Made by a program: the position numbers and the translations under genes. Positions 1 through 8,348 of a stretch of 25,000 nucleotides of DNA are shown piece by piece. The notes beneath the pieces are model-generated. The model made no database searches. It was not told the origin of the DNA and saw only the letters and a program-made list of their open reading frames with translations. How positions within the stretch are numbered: position 1 is the stretch's first letter; every line of letters starts with the position of its first letter. Source of the DNA: Prorocentrum cordatum (Eukaryota; Sar; Dinophyceae; Prorocentrales; Prorocentraceae); the NCBI GenBank assembly GCA_963575745.1, contig CAUYUJ010021064.1, positions 1-25,000 on the forward strand. The letters run 5' to 3'.

Positions 1-48
1 TGCGACAAGGGGAAGTTCGTTTATAAGGTAGAGGGATGGAGGAGAGGT

Positions 49-235
49 GTGGGGGAGGTGGAGGTCGAGGTGGAGGAGGGACACGAGGAGAATCGGAAGG
101 AGGGGGGGGAGGAAGGGAGCAAGAGGGGGAGGAGAAGAAGAAGGACGAGGACGAGGACTAGGAAGAAGAGAAAGGGGATGGTGGAAGGTGGGGTAAGAGG
201 AAGAGGAGGAAGGAGGAAATGTGAGGGATGAGGTG
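49..235 (+). repeat. purine-rich AGG/GAG low-complexity tract
   Basis: The + strand is almost pure A/G, with imperfect GAG, AGG and GGACGA units. It creates spurious Arg/Glu-rich frames on + and Pro/Ser/Leu-rich frames on -. It is the first of many purine or pyrimidine tracts in this window. Confidence 0.85.
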
Positions 236-1280
236 GAGGAAGAGGAACGACAAGCGTCTCCTCCAAATCATCTAACATGTCATCTGATCCGCTAACTTTC
301 CTCGATGTGAGATTGATCGACAATGTCTTTCTAAGCGTCACGCCTCCTACGTTACTCTGGTCCATTGCTAAACATGTTCGTTGTCAAATAGCATACGCGC
401 GCTGCCAAATCATGGGCTGCTAAGCGTTGTCCCGGTTGCCGGTGCCCTCGTTGATTGACGTCGCTATGACAAGTTTAGGATTATGTGTGATGAGTGCGAG
501 ATCAGTAATCCAACCTGGTCGGATCATCTCGGAGATATTTGCAGTCGGGTCATCTTTGTTGAATTGTTCGTGGTCTCCTCTGTTGCCACCTACCTAGCAC
601 TGGTTCGCCCAGCTGCCTTGTAAAGCTGCGATGTTCAGCTATATGGAACAATTAGTGGGCGCCAACCTGCACAATTGACATGTACCCAATGCTGCTGATC
701 AACGTGGGTATGGTCTCCTCTTTCACCAACTCGTACGCGCCCGTCTGGGCGGCAATATTGCATGCGTTGCTCGGTTGTACTTCTTCGGTACGAAAGTTGA
801 TCATCTGTTCGGCGTCCTCGCATGTCTCATATTCGTTGCCGTCCTAAAATTAAAATCCCATTCCAGATCAGATGTGACGTTATCATCGAAAGCCGTTGAT
901 CCAGGCTTTGTCGGCTCAGTGTGGTCTCGCAGATTCCAACCGCTCCTCGGAGGCTTCCCCTGAGCACCTCTCAAACTTTTGAGACCCAGCTTGGCGAGAG
1001 GGAGCTTCCTAACAGAAGATGTCAGTGCTGTTGCTGCTGCTGGCAGCTTCATCACCAGCAGACGATAAGCCGAGAAATCAAAGGGCGCGCCAGGCGCCCA
1101 AGCATGAAATATCGAACCGGTCGCGAGATCCTGGATCGCATCCTGCTACCAATGCGAAACGCGTCGAATGTCGAACGACCGCAATGCCGTATTGACTGCG
1201 TGCTGCTAGCAGCCTGCTTCCAGGTGGCCTCTGTTGAAGCCAATACGGCGGCGGAGTGCATCGCAAAAATTCGAGCGGTT
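236..1280. other. unique sequence with no recognisable gene
   Basis: About 1 kb of less repetitive, more balanced sequence. No frame has a recognisable domain, and the open frames are short and overlap on both strands. I see no RNA gene, tandem repeat or inverted repeat here. It could hold untranslated sequence, intron or decayed repeat; nothing decides between these. Confidence 0.5.
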
Positions 1281-1281
1281 T

Positions 1282-1396
1282 CGCAAGGAGGAGGAGAAAA
1301 GAGGAGAGAGATCAGAGAGGAGAGGAGAAGGAGAGAGGAACGAGGAACGAGGAGGAGGAGGCGAGGAAGGAGACTGGAGGAAGGAGGTCAGAAGGC
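1282..1396 (+). repeat. purine-rich GGA/GAGA tract
   Basis: Imperfect GGAG, GAGA and GAGG units with very few pyrimidines on the + strand. The flanking frames of 60-180 codons on both strands cross this tract and owe their length to it. Confidence 0.8.
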
Positions 1397-1540
1397 CTAC
1401 GCGCGATCGAAGCGCGCCAGGCATCCTCACTCTGACCAGGCTCGCCTTGAGCCCAAGGCGAGCCACGGAGGCTAGTGCCACCTCTTGACCACCTGTCGGG
1501 ATGTCCCATTGACGCCGCGTTGGACCCCAGGCGGCCGCGT

Positions 1541-1605
1541 TCTCCTACTCCTCCTGCTCCTCCTCCTTCTTCTCCTCCTCCACTCCTTTTCCTTATACAT
1601 AACTT
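1541..1605 (+). repeat. short CTC/CTT pyrimidine tract
   Basis: The + strand is a run of CTCCT, CTT and CCT units, pyrimidine-rich and opposite in polarity to the purine tract about 150 bp upstream. There is no coding signal. Confidence 0.75.
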
Positions 1606-1705
1606 CTCCCTGTCGCACCTCGAGGCCAATATTAACGGCGGGCCGGGCGTTTCGCCTGAGACTTCCTCACCACTTATGACACTGAAGCTTAACATTGGCA
1701 ACAGG

Positions 1706-2130
1706 TTCACATATGGAGGGCGGGACGTTTTCACTATGTGGCTCTCGCCATAGCGCCGCGCACATTCGTTTTAAACACTTGCCAGAGTTTCACGGATTGA
1801 GGGCGGGTGGTTTCCAACATGTGGTTATCGCCTCAGCGCCGCGCACATTCGTTTAACAAAAAATGCAAAATATTCACGGATTGCGGGCGGGCCATTTTCA
1901 AAATGTCGCTCTCGCCATAGCGCCGCGCACATGTTTTCAACATTTGCCAGAGTTTCACGGATTGAGGGCGGGCCATTTTCAAAATGTACCTCTCGCCTGA
2001 GCGCTACGTAAAGTCGTCTTAAAAGTTCACCAGATTTTCGCGGATTGAAGGCGGTTCCTTTTCAAAATGTGGCTCTCGCCATAGCGCCGCGCACACTCGT
2101 TGTTGAACTGTGCAAGGGTTTCACGGATTC
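1706..2130 (+). repeat. ~83-bp minisatellite, five tandem units plus a partial
   Basis: Successive units begin with a TTCACGGATT-like motif at about 1706, 1789, 1873, 1954, 2037 and 2120, giving spacings of 81-84 bp. Each unit carries GGGCGGG, a CATTTTCAAAATGT-like core, CTCTCGCC and AGCGCCGCGCACA in the same order. Units differ by substitutions and small indels, and the last is truncated after its first bases. The repeated CATTTTCAAAATG core is itself an inverted repeat. I do not recognise a coding function. Confidence 0.9.
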
Positions 2131-2440
2131 CCTTGATCAGCGTACCAGAAATGGTTTGTGGAAGGATTCAGGACTATGAAGGTACAACAAATACGCTGGC
2201 TCGCGGTGTTGAAGTCCCAGGAATGGAATTACGGTACGATTCAGGATCGTCAAGACGCAACAGCCAGATTGATCCGTGGCGTTAGAATCCCGAGAACCAT
2301 GTTTTGGCACGTGTCATGGTATTCAAACGGTTGTCTTCCAACGAGGCAGTTCCCTCAGTGGAAATGAACATGTGTAGGGGCCTCTGAAGAGGGAGCTTGG
2401 AGGGAGGGTGTATTCCTCCAACATCGTTGATGACTCTTGG
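2131..2440. other. non-coding interval between minisatellite and microsatellite
   Basis: About 300 bp with no repeat and no convincing frame. Two overlapping frames of 60-70 codons on the + strand show no recognisable motif. Confidence 0.4.
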
Positions 2441-2442
2441 GT

Positions 2443-2832
2443 TTACACTGGTCCTCCTCCTCCTCCTCCTCCTCCTCCTCCTCCTCCCTCCTTATCTTCT
2501 CTCACTCCCCTCCTACTCCCCCGCCTCCTCATCCTCTGCACTGCCCCTCCTCTCCTCCTCCCCTCCCTCCCTCCTCCTCCTCCTCCTCCTCCTCCTGTTC
2601 CTGTTTCCTGTTTCCTGTCCTGGTCCTGTTCCATGTTCCGGTTCCTGTTTCTGTTCCTGCTCCTGCTCCTGCTCCTGCTCCTCCTACTCCCTCATGGTCT
2701 TGCTCCCTGTCATGATCCTGCTCCTGCTCTGCTCCTCCTCCTCCTCCTCCTCCTCCTCCTCCTCATCCTGCTCTCCCCTCCTTCCTCCTCCTCCTCCTCC
2801 TCCTCCTCCTCCTCTCCTCCTCCTTCTGGCGG
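2443..2832 (+). repeat. long compound CCT/CTC pyrimidine microsatellite
   Basis: The + strand is nearly pure C/T: blocks of (CCT)n, a (CTCCTG)n stretch around 2655-2690 and further (CTC)n to about 2830. All three + frames stay open and give poly-Pro, poly-Ser or poly-Leu, and the minus frames give poly-Gly, poly-Arg or poly-Glu, as expected of a microsatellite and not of a gene. Confidence 0.92.
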
Positions 2833-3336
2833 GAGCTGGGAGGTGGGGAAAAGCGAGGGCGAGGGCGAGGCGCGCCTCCTTCCAGGGCCCGTGGGGGCCT
2901 CCAGAGGGCCACCCTGCCTCGGAGAAGGCCTGTGCCCCCCCCCCTTCTGTCCTCGCCCCCCCCCTCGCAGCTGCTTCCCTTCCCCCCCACCCCCCCTTTT
3001 TTTCCGTTCGAATTGCGATTGGCGTTGGACGGTGAACGCCATATGATCCATCAGGTAACGCACTCAGAGCTTAAAGATCGGCGGGCGTGCGAATGTGTAG
3101 AAGCACGTGCAGAAAGTGTCTAGGCCTAGGCACGCACATGGCCCCAAATAGGGACACCATGGGGGTTCATGCGCTGGTTCGCGAACGCAACACCCCTCAA
3201 CCGACATCGCGATGCCGTGAGGAACGCTGCGTACGGAACCGAAGGGGCGTCTCTGGCCACGGCGAGCCTCGGGCACGAATGCGGTGGAGGCCAGTCCACA
3301 AGAGACCCTCCACGAGAGACCCAACCCTGAGACCCT

Positions 3337-3846
3337 ATGACAGATCCATCTGACTTCTGGCGCGGGAACGCCACACGCTCCATAGCAAACAAAATCGCCG
3401 CAGCCCAGCAAACCCAGGGCACACCGGAGGCGAGCAGGGTGCTCCTCGGCATGGGCCCCCACGGCAGGTCCACGACCCGACCAGATCTACGCAAGGCGTG
3501 GGCCCGAAAACCGGCGCTCCTCCTGAGCGAGCCCAAGGCGGTCCCCGCTTCGGCGTCTCGACCCCGCGGGCCCCGCGGGCCCCGCGGGTCGCGCGCCGCG
3601 AGCGCGGCGAGGGGAGGCGCCGAGGGCGAGCCGCGGGGGCGATCCCACGACGGGCCCCGCCTCGCAGGAGGCCCACCGCTCTCGGCCCCCTCCCCCGCCC
3701 CGGAGTGCGGCCGACCGCCGGGAGGCAGGGGCGAGGCGAGGCACAAGCCGAGGGGCCCGCCAAGATACGCCACCACCGCCTCCACTCCCCCTCCCTCCTC
3801 CGCCCTCGCCTTCCTCTCCTCTCTCCTGGGAGGAGGGCGGGGATGA
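3337..3846 (+). CDS. weak hypothetical ORF, Pro/Arg/Gly-rich
   Basis: A 169-codon frame starting with ATG at 3337. The first ~75 codons have ordinary amino-acid composition and mostly G or C at third positions. From about codon 77 the sequence becomes low-complexity Pro-Arg-Gly (a CCCCGCGGG triplication at 3560-3588), and it ends in GGAGGAGGGCGGGG just before a (GGT)n tract. Overlapping long frames exist on the minus strand, which is expected at this GC. I recognise no domain, promoter or splice signal. It may be a chance frame in GC-rich sequence. Confidence 0.2.
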   Translation: MTDPSDFWRGNATRSIANKIAAAQQTQGTPEASRVLLGMGPHGRSTTRPDLRKAWARKPALLLSEPKAVPASASRPRGPRGPRGSRAASAARGGAEGEPRGRSHDGPRLAGGPPLSAPSPAPECGRPPGGRGEARHKPRGPPRYATTASTPPPSSALAFLSSLLGGGRG

Positions 3847-3850
3847 GGGA

Positions 3851-3904
3851 GGTGGTGGTGGTGGTGGTGGTGGTGGTGGTGGTGGTGGTGGTGGTGGTGG
3901 TGGT
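3851..3904 (+). repeat. (GGT)18 microsatellite
   Basis: 54 bp of perfect GGT triplets. The minus strand would read poly-His, poly-Thr or poly-Pro in frames that have no other support. It ends 40 bp before the target-site duplication of the first family A foldback element. Confidence 0.97.
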
Positions 3905-3951
3905 GTATACCTTTGGGCCTCGTACAATTGAACGACGAAGTGGAACTAACG

Positions 3952-4142
3952 TCAAGTCGGGCCTGTCCCCCTACAGGGGGATTTTCGACGAAAAATAAAA
4001 CGTACCCCAATAATAACCAAAAAATAATACAAACATAGTCTGGGGACTATGTTGTAAATATTTGTTGACCTTTTTGGGGTATTTTTTTGTATTTTTTATT
4101 TTTCGTCGAAAATCCCCCGGTAGGGGGACACGCCCGACGTAA
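3952..4142. mobile_element. family A foldback MITE, copy 1
   Basis: A 191-bp AT-rich element with terminal inverted repeats. The left end reads AAGTCGGGCCTGTCCCCCTA and the right end is its near reverse complement, and the arms extend through ATTTTCGACGAAAAATAAAA-like sequence. The centre carries AGTCTGGGGACTA. It is flanked by identical 8-bp copies of AACTAACG at 3944-3951 and 4143-4150. It encodes nothing, so movement would need a transposase supplied elsewhere. An 8-bp duplication is typical of hAT-type elements, but I have not identified the superfamily. Confidence 0.85.
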
Positions 4143-4150
4143 AACTAACG

Positions 4151-4491
4151 CAGAGAGGCATGGCGACCTTCCGCCGCGGCTCACGCGGGCCGCCCGCGTG
4201 GCACACCGCTTGGACCGACAGAGGGCGCTCGCGCGCCATTTTTTACGCGGGGAGCGCACGCGCTGGCCTCGCCATCGCTCGGACGTCCCCTCCCTGCTCG
4301 GCTTCGTGCGTGTCTTGTTGGCCCGATGGTCGGGGGTGCTTCTCGATGGCCCCAGCCGAGAAAAAATGCACACGCCCGAGCGATGCCAAAGATAGAGGGC
4401 GACCACGCGCCATTTCACGCGGGAGGGCGCACGCGCGAAGGTCCGCGCGGTCGACCCCCGTGCTGCTCCGTCGCGCAGTCGGCAGCACTGG
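4151..4491. other. GC-rich interval with a diverged ~45-bp direct repeat
   Basis: Between the two family A copies lies GC-rich sequence without a convincing gene. A segment beginning AGAGGGCG and containing CGCGCCATTT and GCGCACGCGC occurs at about 4220-4265 and again at about 4394-4437. It may be a small local duplication. Confidence 0.45.
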
Positions 4492-4499
4492 GGCAAACC

Positions 4500-4693
4500 T
4501 TCAGTCGGGCCTGTCCCCCTACAGGGGGATTTTCGACGAAAGAAAAACAAAATACCCCAAAAATAGCAAAAAAAATCCAAAAATAGTCTGGGGACTATTT
4601 TTTGAGTACCGTTTTACCTTTTTGGAGCATTTCTGGGGTATTTCTTATGTTTCCCTCGAAGATCCCCCTGTAGGGGGGACAGGCCCGACGTTT
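4500..4693. mobile_element. family A foldback MITE, copy 2
   Basis: A 194-bp element matching copy 1 in its terminal inverted repeats (CAGTCGGGCCTGTCCCCCTA at the left; the reverse complement of GTCGGGCCTGTCC at the right), AT-rich arms and AGTCTGGGGACTA centre. It is flanked by GGCAAACC at 4492-4499 and GGCAAACA at 4694-4701, a duplication matching at 7 of 8 bases. The flanks differ from those of copy 1, which indicates independent insertion. Non-coding. Confidence 0.85.
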
Positions 4694-4893
4694 GGCAAAC
4701 AGCTCGTCGCGCCAACTCCGCGCGAGAAACAAGCCGCCGCTGGCAGCGCTGCCTCCGAAGCCGGGGGCGCGCTGGCCCGCGTCGGCGCCGCACCGGACCC
4801 GGGCCGGCCACCACAGAGCAGCTCCCCAGAGCCGGGGTCCGCGGAGGGCGGGGAGGGGGGCGGGCTCCGCAGGGCTCCCAGACACAGGTCTGG

Positions 4894-5130
4894 GGGAACA
4901 AAAAGTAGCATAAACATAAAAACTAAAAACTAAAAGTGGCAAAGTAGCATAAACATAAAAACTCGGAGGTCCGCGCGGATTTCTCGGATCGGCGCTGGGG
5001 CCCCCCTGCGGCGCCTCCGGCGCCGCCCCTGGCGCGCTCCGCGCGCCAGGGAGGGCGGTCCAGCGCCGATCCGAGAAATCCGCGCGGACCTCCGAGTTTT
5101 CATGTTTATGCCACTTTTTGCTCCCCTGAG
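4894..5130. repeat. large GC-rich foldback with T-shaped centre
   Basis: A perfect 41-bp stem is formed by 4958-4998 and 5060-5100 (arm begins AAAACTCGGAGG). Imperfect pairing extends outward through AAAGTAGCATAAACAT / ATGTTTATGCCACTTT. Inside the stem are two independent perfect hairpins: 5008-5026 (8-bp stem, TCC loop) and 5027-5051 (11-bp stem, TCC loop). The left outer arm motif is duplicated at 4901-4925. No protein is encoded. It could be a non-autonomous foldback transposon or an amplified palindrome; I find no clear target-site duplication. Confidence 0.8.
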
Positions 5131-5194
5131 GTCGGCCAGAAGGGACTGGCCCTGCTTCCACAGGCCACCCAACTTCGCGCATCTCTCCCCAGGA

Positions 5195-5200
<6 letters not shown>

Positions 5201-5225
<25 letters not shown>

Positions 5226-5290
5226 GAGGAGGAGGAGGAGGAGGAGGAGGAGGAGGAGGAGGAGGAGGAGGAGGAGGAGGAGGAGGAGGA
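5201..5290 (+). repeat. (GGA)n microsatellite, ~30 units
   Basis: An essentially perfect run of GGA triplets following a short G-run. It starts about 100 bp to the right of the T-shaped palindrome stem. Confidence 0.97.
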
Positions 5291-5620
5291 CGAGCACGCG
5301 CCCTCGCGCGCCGCCCCTGCGGAAGAGGGGGGGCGCCCTTCCGACTCCAGACCGCGACGCACGAGGCGCGGCGACGGCGGGTTCGTGTCGTGCCGACTGC
5401 GGCGCCGGGTTTCTGACACCGCGGGGATCGTCCAACATTGAGCGATCGGCCGTTGCCGAAACCTCAGATCGTTCAACATCGACCGATTTCCGGGTCGCTG
5501 GCGGCGCTCAGCGTCGAACGCCGGCGGCGGGCTCGCCGCTGGTCGACACGACGCGAGCCTACCTGACCTTCGCGCCCCTGGGAGTGACCGACGGGGGGGA
5601 GGAACGGGGGAGGGTCTGGA
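5291..5620. other. GC-rich non-coding interval
   Basis: No convincing gene. A short motif (GATCGT, one base, CAACAT, then GA) occurs twice about 43 bp apart near 5427 and 5470. Open frames here continue from the (GGA)n tract and lack recognisable content. Confidence 0.4.
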
Positions 5621-5875
5621 CACCTCCGAATGGGAGGGGAGGGGGAGAGGAGGGGAGGGGAGGGGGAGGGGAGGGGAGTGGAGCGGGAGGCGATGGGGAG
5701 GGGAGGGGGTGAAAGGGGAGGAGGGGAGGGGGAGGGGCAGGGGGAGGCGAGGGGAAAAGGGAGCGGGAAAAGGGATGGGGAAGGTACTGGACACTCTGAA
5801 TAGTTTTCCGGGGGGGGGGGGGGGGGAACCTCTGGGCTCCCCGAAGAATCGTTCCAAGGGGAGGGGGGGGGGGGT
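5621..5875 (+). repeat. G-rich GGGGAGGGGAGG tract with long G homopolymers
   Basis: The + strand carries many GGGGA, GGGAGG and GGGGAGGGG units. They are followed by a run of about 17 G at 5810-5826 and a run of about 12 G at 5863-5874. Such runs have strong potential to form G-quadruplexes, which is inferred from the sequence only. The homopolymer lengths are also prone to sequencing error. There is no coding signal. Confidence 0.85.
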
Positions 5876-6190
5876 CCGGACAACCCCCCTCGCCGTCTTT
5901 TTTGGGGGCTGGGGGTGGGGTTTGAATCCCCCCTGCCAGCAGCGGCACCCAACGCTCTTGCAGTCTTCTCGGCCACAACCCATCATGCCCTGAGCGTGGC
6001 GGCTCTGCCCGCGTCGCGGGCTTCGGCGTCCCCTGCGGAGCGAAGTCTGGGGTCTGGCGCGGCGGCTTCGGGCCCCCTCCGAGCCTCCTCGTTGCTTCGT
6101 GCGCCGCCCTTCAGGGCCGCCTTCAGGTCCGCCTTCGAGGCCCGCACCTCGGGGGCACAGCAGAAGCTCCCACCGACGATCCAGCATCCA
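5876..6190. other. GC-rich non-coding interval
   Basis: About 300 bp without repeat or recognisable gene, lying between the G-rich tract and the next AGG tract. A Cys-free, Ala/Pro-rich frame is open on the + strand but has no supporting motif. Confidence 0.35.
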
Positions 6191-6480
6191 GAGGAGGAAC
6201 AGGAGGAGGGGGAGGGTAAGGGGTAGGGAGAAGAAGGGAGGATGATGATGAGTAGGAGGAGGAGGAGGAGGAGGAGGAGGAGGAGGAGGAGGAGGAGGAG
6301 GAGGAGGAGGAGGAGGAGGAGGAGGAGAACGAGGAGGAGGAGGAGGACGAGGAGGAGGAGGGATCAGGAGGAGGGAGGAGGATCAGCAGCAGGAGGGGAA
6401 GCAGGAGGAAAAGCAGCTGCACCAGCAACAATTGCAGCAGCAAGCACGGCAGCAGCAGCAGCAGCGGTGGCACCAGCAGC
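6191..6480 (+). repeat. (AGG)n microsatellite followed by CAG-rich segment
   Basis: A few GAT triplets at 6241-6250 lead into (AGG)n to about 6362. Mixed AGG/CAG units follow to about 6480, including CAGCAGCAGCAGCAGCGG. The + frame would read poly-Arg, then Ala/Gln-rich; the frame owes its length to the repeats. Confidence 0.9.
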
Positions 6481-7035
6481 AGGCTTGATGTGTAGGGCTT
6501 ACACAAGCTGGCGCAAAGCAGGGATGGGTTCCTGTCCCCCCTGTCCCCCCTTCTCTCCTGCCTTCACTTGCCTCTTTCCAGCCCCCTTCTCATCCCCTCC
6601 CCCCCCTCTCCTCCCCTGTTCTCCCCTCATCCTCCCTTCCCACGTCCTCCCCTCCCCTCGTCTCCCCTCCCCCATATCCCTCTTAACTCGCCTGGCTCTC
6701 CGGCGACGTCGGCTGAACCCAACGTGTGCTCGCTGCAATGTCGGAAGGTGTTCCCCAAAGAAGAGCAGCCTCTGCAATGTTTGCCGAGGACGTCTGAGAA
6801 CACACCAGGGCTGCTTTGGGACCTCTGGAGGACAAGGAATCCCAGGAGAAGCCTCGCCATCGAGGAGCGCACTGTAGAACCTAAGGAAGGAGTCTGCGAG
6901 GGGGAGGGGAGGGGTAGGGGAGGGAGGGAGTGGAGAGGAGGGGAGGGGAGGGCAGGGGAGGAGACTGCAGGAGGGGGGGGGAGGGGCGGGGATATGAGGA
7001 AGAGATGCGGAGTTCTCGTGTCGGGTGTTGCTTTG
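6481..7035. other. non-coding C-rich then G-rich interval
   Basis: Pyrimidine-rich sequence (6535-6690, CCCCTCC units) gives way to ~180 bp of ordinary sequence and then a GGGGAGGGG purine tract (6898-6990). A frame across 6690-6800 shows scattered Cys pairs but no recognisable zinc-finger spacing. I see no gene. Confidence 0.4.
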
Positions 7036-7171
7036 GTGCCCCTGGCCCAAGGTGCTCCCCACAATTCGCTCCATCATGGAGCCCCTGGTGCCCTCTGGGC
7101 CTCGTGAGGGGTGCTCTGGAGGCCGTGAGGGCCTTCCTGGAGATCCTGGGGGCACCCTGGGCCAGGGGCAC
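7036..7171. repeat. spaced 20-bp inverted repeat
   Basis: 7036-7055 (GTGCCCCTGGCCCAAGGTGC) and 7152-7171 (GCACCCTGGGCCAGGGGCAC) are reverse complements apart from one base, separated by 96 bp. They could form a stem-loop in single-stranded nucleic acid. No element boundary is evident. Confidence 0.75.
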
Positions 7172-7222
7172 TTCTGGCAGCGCCCGACCGTGAGCGGTGC
7201 GCAGCGCGGCACGACTACGCTA

Positions 7223-7370
7223 GGGGGCCACATGCGAACCCTACCCCTACCCCCCACGATTTTTGAGGGGAGGGGGGGGTCACTTCGTTCGGGAGCTCCC
7301 GAGCGAAGTGAACCCCACCCTCCCCCTCAGAAATCGTGGGGGGTAGGGGTAGGGTTCGCATGTGGCCCCC
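7223..7370. mobile_element. family B foldback MITE, copy 1
   Basis: A 148-bp near-perfect palindrome. The left end is GGGGGCCACATGCGAACCCT and the right end is its exact complement. The arms contain ACCCCTACCCCCCACGAT and CTTCGTTCGGGAG around the centre. TA dinucleotides abut both ends (7221-7222 and 7371-7372), as for a TA target-site duplication. The arms resemble degenerate telomere-type TAGGG units. Non-coding; any movement would depend on an outside transposase. Confidence 0.85.
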
Positions 7371-7372
7371 TA

Positions 7373-7724
7373 CAGACGGTGCAGGGTCGATGCGGACAGA
7401 GAGAAACGCAACGGAAAGCAGGCGCGCTCTCCTGACGACGCTGGGTCTGTCTCTGCCTCTCTCTCTCTATTTCTGTCTCACTCTCGCTCTCTCTCTCTCT
7501 CTCTCTCTCCATCTTTACTCGATCTCCCCTCTCTCTCTCTCCAGCTCCGCTTGAAATGGGTCCATCCACAGAACCCTCCCCGAACCCGCCCTGGCCGGCC
7601 GGCCTGGCCGAGCTGCGGCCAGCAGGGGCTGCGAGGAGCGGCACCCTCCCCCCCGAGGACCAACGACGAAGAGAGTAATCGCCGAGCCGTGGGGAGGAAC
7701 AGCGAAGAGGCCCAACGAAGAGAA
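7373..7724. other. spacer between family B copies, with CT microsatellite
   Basis: About 350 bp separating the two family B foldbacks. It holds an imperfect (CT)n stretch at about 7449-7545 (TCTCTCTCTC runs) and otherwise GC-rich sequence without a convincing gene. Confidence 0.6.
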
Positions 7725-7726
7725 TA

Positions 7727-7875
7727 GGGGGCCACATGTGAACCCTACCCCTACCCCCCACGATTTCTGAGGGGAGGGTGGGGTTCACTTCGTTCGGGCG
7801 CTCTCGAGCGAAGTGAACCCCACCCTCCCCCTCAGAAATCGTGGGGGGTAGGGGTAGGGTTCGCATGTGGCCCCC
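7727..7875. mobile_element. family B foldback MITE, copy 2
   Basis: A 149-bp palindrome nearly identical to the copy at 7223-7370. It also begins GGGGGCCACATG and ends with the complement, with TA at 7725-7726 and 7876-7877. The left arm has one CGCG-to-TGTG type difference (ACATGTGAACC), while the right arm keeps the copy 1 form. The central hairpin (CTTCGTTCGGGCGCTCTCGAG) has a few changes. The high similarity suggests recent movement or local duplication. Confidence 0.85.
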
Positions 7876-7877
7876 TA

Positions 7878-8236
7878 GAGAAGCAGCGAAGATGAGCAAC
7901 GCAGAGGGACAACGAAGAGGAACAACGCAGAGGATCAACGAGGAGGAACGACGAAGAGGAACAGCGAGGAGGGAGGAGCCACGCAGAGGAACCGCGAAGA
8001 GGACGCAGCGAAGAGGAACGCCCAAGAGCAGCAGCGAAGATGAGCAGCGAGAAAGACGCGCGAGAAAAGGGGAGGGAAGGAGGCGGTGCCGCCTCCGCCG
8101 CCGCGCGCCGCCGCGCCTCCACCACCCGGCGCCGCGCCGCCTCCTGAGCGGGAGCCGAGGGCCTGCGCCCGTGCTCGCGCGCCCGAGGGCCATCGGGGGC
8201 CGACCCCCCGGCGCACTCGGCAGGACGACAGCCGAC
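7878..8236. other. non-coding AACGAAGAGG-rich interval
   Basis: The first part repeats a loose 9-12-bp AACGAAGAGGAAC-like unit (7885-8040), also seen just left of family B copy 2 at 7675-7722. The rest is GC-rich. No frame carries a recognisable domain. Confidence 0.45.
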
Positions 8237-8259
8237 GACGAGGACGACGAGGACGACGG

Positions 8260-8294
<35 letters not shown>

Positions 8295-8348
8295 GGCGAC
8301 AACGACCGACTGGGACCGACGACGAGGACGACGACGGACGACGTCGAC
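8237..8348 (+). repeat. (GAC)n-type microsatellite
   Basis: Interrupted GAC/GACGAG triplets. One + frame reads Asp/Glu-rich, another reads Arg/Thr-rich, and the minus frames read Val- or Arg-rich; none has independent coding support. Confidence 0.9.

Noticed and set aside
21-365. Minus-strand frame of 114 codons with a plausible-looking first 45 residues
   Set aside because: The rest is encoded by the purine microsatellite and turns into Leu/Pro/Ser runs; no domain, and the first part alone is short enough to be chance.
2397-3063. Several 90-212-codon frames on both strands (poly-Ser, poly-Pro, poly-Leu)
   Set aside because: They exist in all three frames because a triplet microsatellite without stops runs through them; no independent coding signal.
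3126-4010. A 294-codon minus frame with a His-rich run
   Set aside because: The His run is the (GGT)n tract read on the other strand, and the frame crosses into the family A foldback element; overlapping long frames on the other strand show this is a GC effect.
4595-6187. A 530-codon minus frame
   Set aside because: It crosses the family A foldback, the T-shaped palindrome, a (GGA)n tract and a G-rich tract. A real protein would not be built from these.
7223-7875. Interstitial telomere array
   Set aside because: The CCCTACCCCTA-like stretch is only about two to three degenerate units and is part of a palindromic arm, so it is better explained by the foldback element.
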